From assembly GCA_038127535.1 (NCBI GenBank), contig JAYPHU010000069.1:1-5532 (forward strand): a stretch of DNA of 5,532 nt, given 5' to 3'. Numbering within the stretch: position 1 is the first letter of the stretch; every line of letters begins with the position of its first letter. The notes below the pieces were generated by a model. That model ran no database searches. It saw only the letters and a list, made by a program, of their open reading frames with translations, and was not told the origin of the DNA. Below, piece by piece: positions 4,295 to 5,532 of the stretch. This DNA comes from JAYPHU01 sp038127535. Its GTDB lineage: Bacteria; Pseudomonadota; Alphaproteobacteria; Rhodospirillales; UBA2165. Position numbers and translations under genes: made by a program.

Positions 4295-5532
4295 ATGAAC
4301 GCGAAAACAGGCGCCGTTTATCTGGCGCGGCAATTGGAATCTTACGGGGTCACCCATGTCTTCATGGTGCCCGCTATCCTGCGCCGCATGCTGGTGGAGA
4401 TGGAGATGCTGACCGACATCAAGCGGATGCATGTCCATTCGGAGAAATCCGCCGTCTATATGGCGGACGGCTTTGCCCGCGCGTCGGGACGCCCGGCCAT
4501 CTGCATGGCTCAGGTGATCGGCGCGCTGAACATCGCCGCCGGTTTGCGGGAGCCGTTTTTGGCGAACTCCCCGGTCATCGCGTTTACCGGCGGGCGTTTT
4601 CCCAAGACCAAGTTCCGCCACGTCTATCAGGAAGTGGATGACGTCCCCGCGTTCGAGCCGGTGACCAAGTTCAACGCCACCGTCGATGACGTGAACCGTA
4701 TCCCCGACATGCTGGAGCAGGCCTATCGCCATGCAGTGTCGGGCTGTCCCGGTCCGGTGCACCTGCAGTTCGAAGGCAACGAAGGCCAGTTGGATTTCCA
4801 GGAAGCCGATCTGGATCAGCGCACCGACATGCGCTTTACCGCTGTGCCGCCGTTCCGCCCGCAAGGGGACCCGGCGGATATCGCTAAGGCGTTGGCCGTC
4901 CTGCAGGCCGCCAAGAAACCGGTGATCGTTGCCGGCGGCGGGGTGCGCCATTCCGGCGCGGCGGAGGAACTCAAGCAATTGGCGGAGGGGCTCAACATTC
5001 CTGTCGCCACGTCCTTGAACGGCAAGGACACGTTCCTGGGCACGCACCCGTTGTCCCTCGGCGTGGTCGGCACCTATTCTCGGGCCTCGGCCAACCGGGT
5101 GATGAGCCAGGCCGACCTGGTCTGCTTCATCGGCAGTAAGGCCGGCGGCATGACGACGCATTTCTGGCAGGTGCCGGAGCCCGGCATCGACGCCATCCAG
5201 ATTGATCTGGAGCCGGCCGAGATCGGCCGCAACTATCCGCTCAAGGCCGCTGTACAGGGCGATGCCAAAACGGTCCTCGCCGCCATGGCCGAGAATATGG
5301 ATCTGGCCTCCGCCGCGCTGCGCGTGGATTGGGTGGCGCACGCCCAGGGCATCTGCGCCGATTGGAAGGCGGAGTATGAGCCGCTGTTGACATCCGACGC
5401 CGTGCCGATCCGGCCCGAGCGCATGTGCCGCGATCTGACGGAGGCCGTGCCGTCGGACAGCCTCGTTGTCGTCGACACGGGCCACGCCGGCATGTGGATG
5501 GGCGGCATGTTCGACCTGACCTCGCCCGATCA
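4295..5532 (+). CDS. Thiamine-diphosphate enzyme, acetolactate synthase-like large subunit (partial, 3' end cut)
   Basis: The first 412 residues of a protein whose family is usually about 540-600 long. The N-terminal ThDP (PYR) domain is at about 1-170, with the cofactor-activating glutamate E50 in HSEKSAVYMADGFAR, the core G99-G100, YQEVDDVPAFEPVTK (111-125) and GPVHL (153-157). The central domain is at about 192-335: KKPVIVAGGGVRHSGA (207-222), IPVATSLNGKD (235-245), DLVCFIGSKAGG (274-285) and IQIDLEPAEIGRNY (301-314). The C-terminal pyrophosphate domain begins near 374 and breaks off after VVVDTGHAGMWMG, before the expected GDG...N metal motif. Such enzymes decarboxylate 2-oxo acids or join aldehydes, in the cytosol. 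The PYR turn reads A-Q-V-I-G-A-L-N instead of the common G-P-G-x-x-N, so it is probably not a housekeeping acetolactate synthase. A catabolic role alongside the cyclase is inferred from the operon. Confidence 0.93.
   Translation, partial: MNAKTGAVYLARQLESYGVTHVFMVPAILRRMLVEMEMLTDIKRMHVHSEKSAVYMADGFARASGRPAICMAQVIGALNIAAGLREPFLANSPVIAFTGGRFPKTKFRHVYQEVDDVPAFEPVTKFNATVDDVNRIPDMLEQAYRHAVSGCPGPVHLQFEGNEGQLDFQEADLDQRTDMRFTAVPPFRPQGDPADIAKALAVLQAAKKPVIVAGGGVRHSGAAEELKQLAEGLNIPVATSLNGKDTFLGTHPLSLGVVGTYSRASANRVMSQADLVCFIGSKAGGMTTHFWQVPEPGIDAIQIDLEPAEIGRNYPLKAAVQGDAKTVLAAMAENMDLASAALRVDWVAHAQGICADWKAEYEPLLTSDAVPIRPERMCRDLTEAVPSDSLVVVDTGHAGMWMGGMFDLTSPD

Noticed and set aside
4034..5485. Long 483-residue open frame on the minus strand opposite the cyclase end and the ThDP gene
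   Set aside because: It is rich in His, Arg and Gly and has no family signature. The plus strand carries clear ThDP-enzyme motifs over the same bases, so it is a shadow caused by GC-rich codons.

Overview
The window looks like a piece of chromosome from a GC-rich, compactly organised alphaproteobacterium (an inference). The third codon positions are mostly G or C, a TTG start with a good Shine-Dalgarno occurs, and two convergent gene pairs overlap at their stop codons. The mix of a bacterial voltage-gated sodium channel, a GIY-YIG protein, a thiamine-diphosphate enzyme and a UGA-containing Rdx gene would suit an aquatic alphaproteobacterium that makes selenocysteine. No rRNA, tRNA, CRISPR array or insertion sequence is visible.

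Left part. From base 807 leftward on the minus strand runs the start of a secreted, proline-rich protein with an ankyrin-like N-terminal segment; its C-terminus lies outside the window. A divergent intergenic region of about 210 bases follows, holding a 36-base hairpin. Then comes the most notable gene: a small SelW/Rdx-family protein at 1017-1241, whose second redox residue is encoded by an in-frame TGA, giving a C-x-x-U motif. Ordinary ORF calling splits or misses it. Its stop codon overlaps the ATG of a small two-helix membrane protein (1238-1549).

Middle. A complete NavBac-type voltage-gated sodium channel lies on the minus strand (1542-2381), overlapping the end of the membrane-protein gene by 8 bases. 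Divergent from it is a UPF0213/YhbQ-like GIY-YIG gene with a TTG start (2499-2762). That gene ends 4 bases into the end of a minus-strand gene for a small one-helix membrane protein, whose start is uncertain (2759 to about 3127).

Right part. A plus-strand pair with a 21-base gap forms an apparent catabolic operon. The first is a cyclase/kynurenine-formamidase-superfamily protein whose first two metal-binding histidines are replaced by glutamine (3302-4273). The second is a thiamine-diphosphate enzyme of the acetolactate synthase/benzoylformate decarboxylase type that runs off the right edge (4295-5532). Together they suggest hydrolysis of a small carbonyl compound followed by 2-oxo-acid decarboxylation or carboligation. 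The substrate cannot be read from the sequence.
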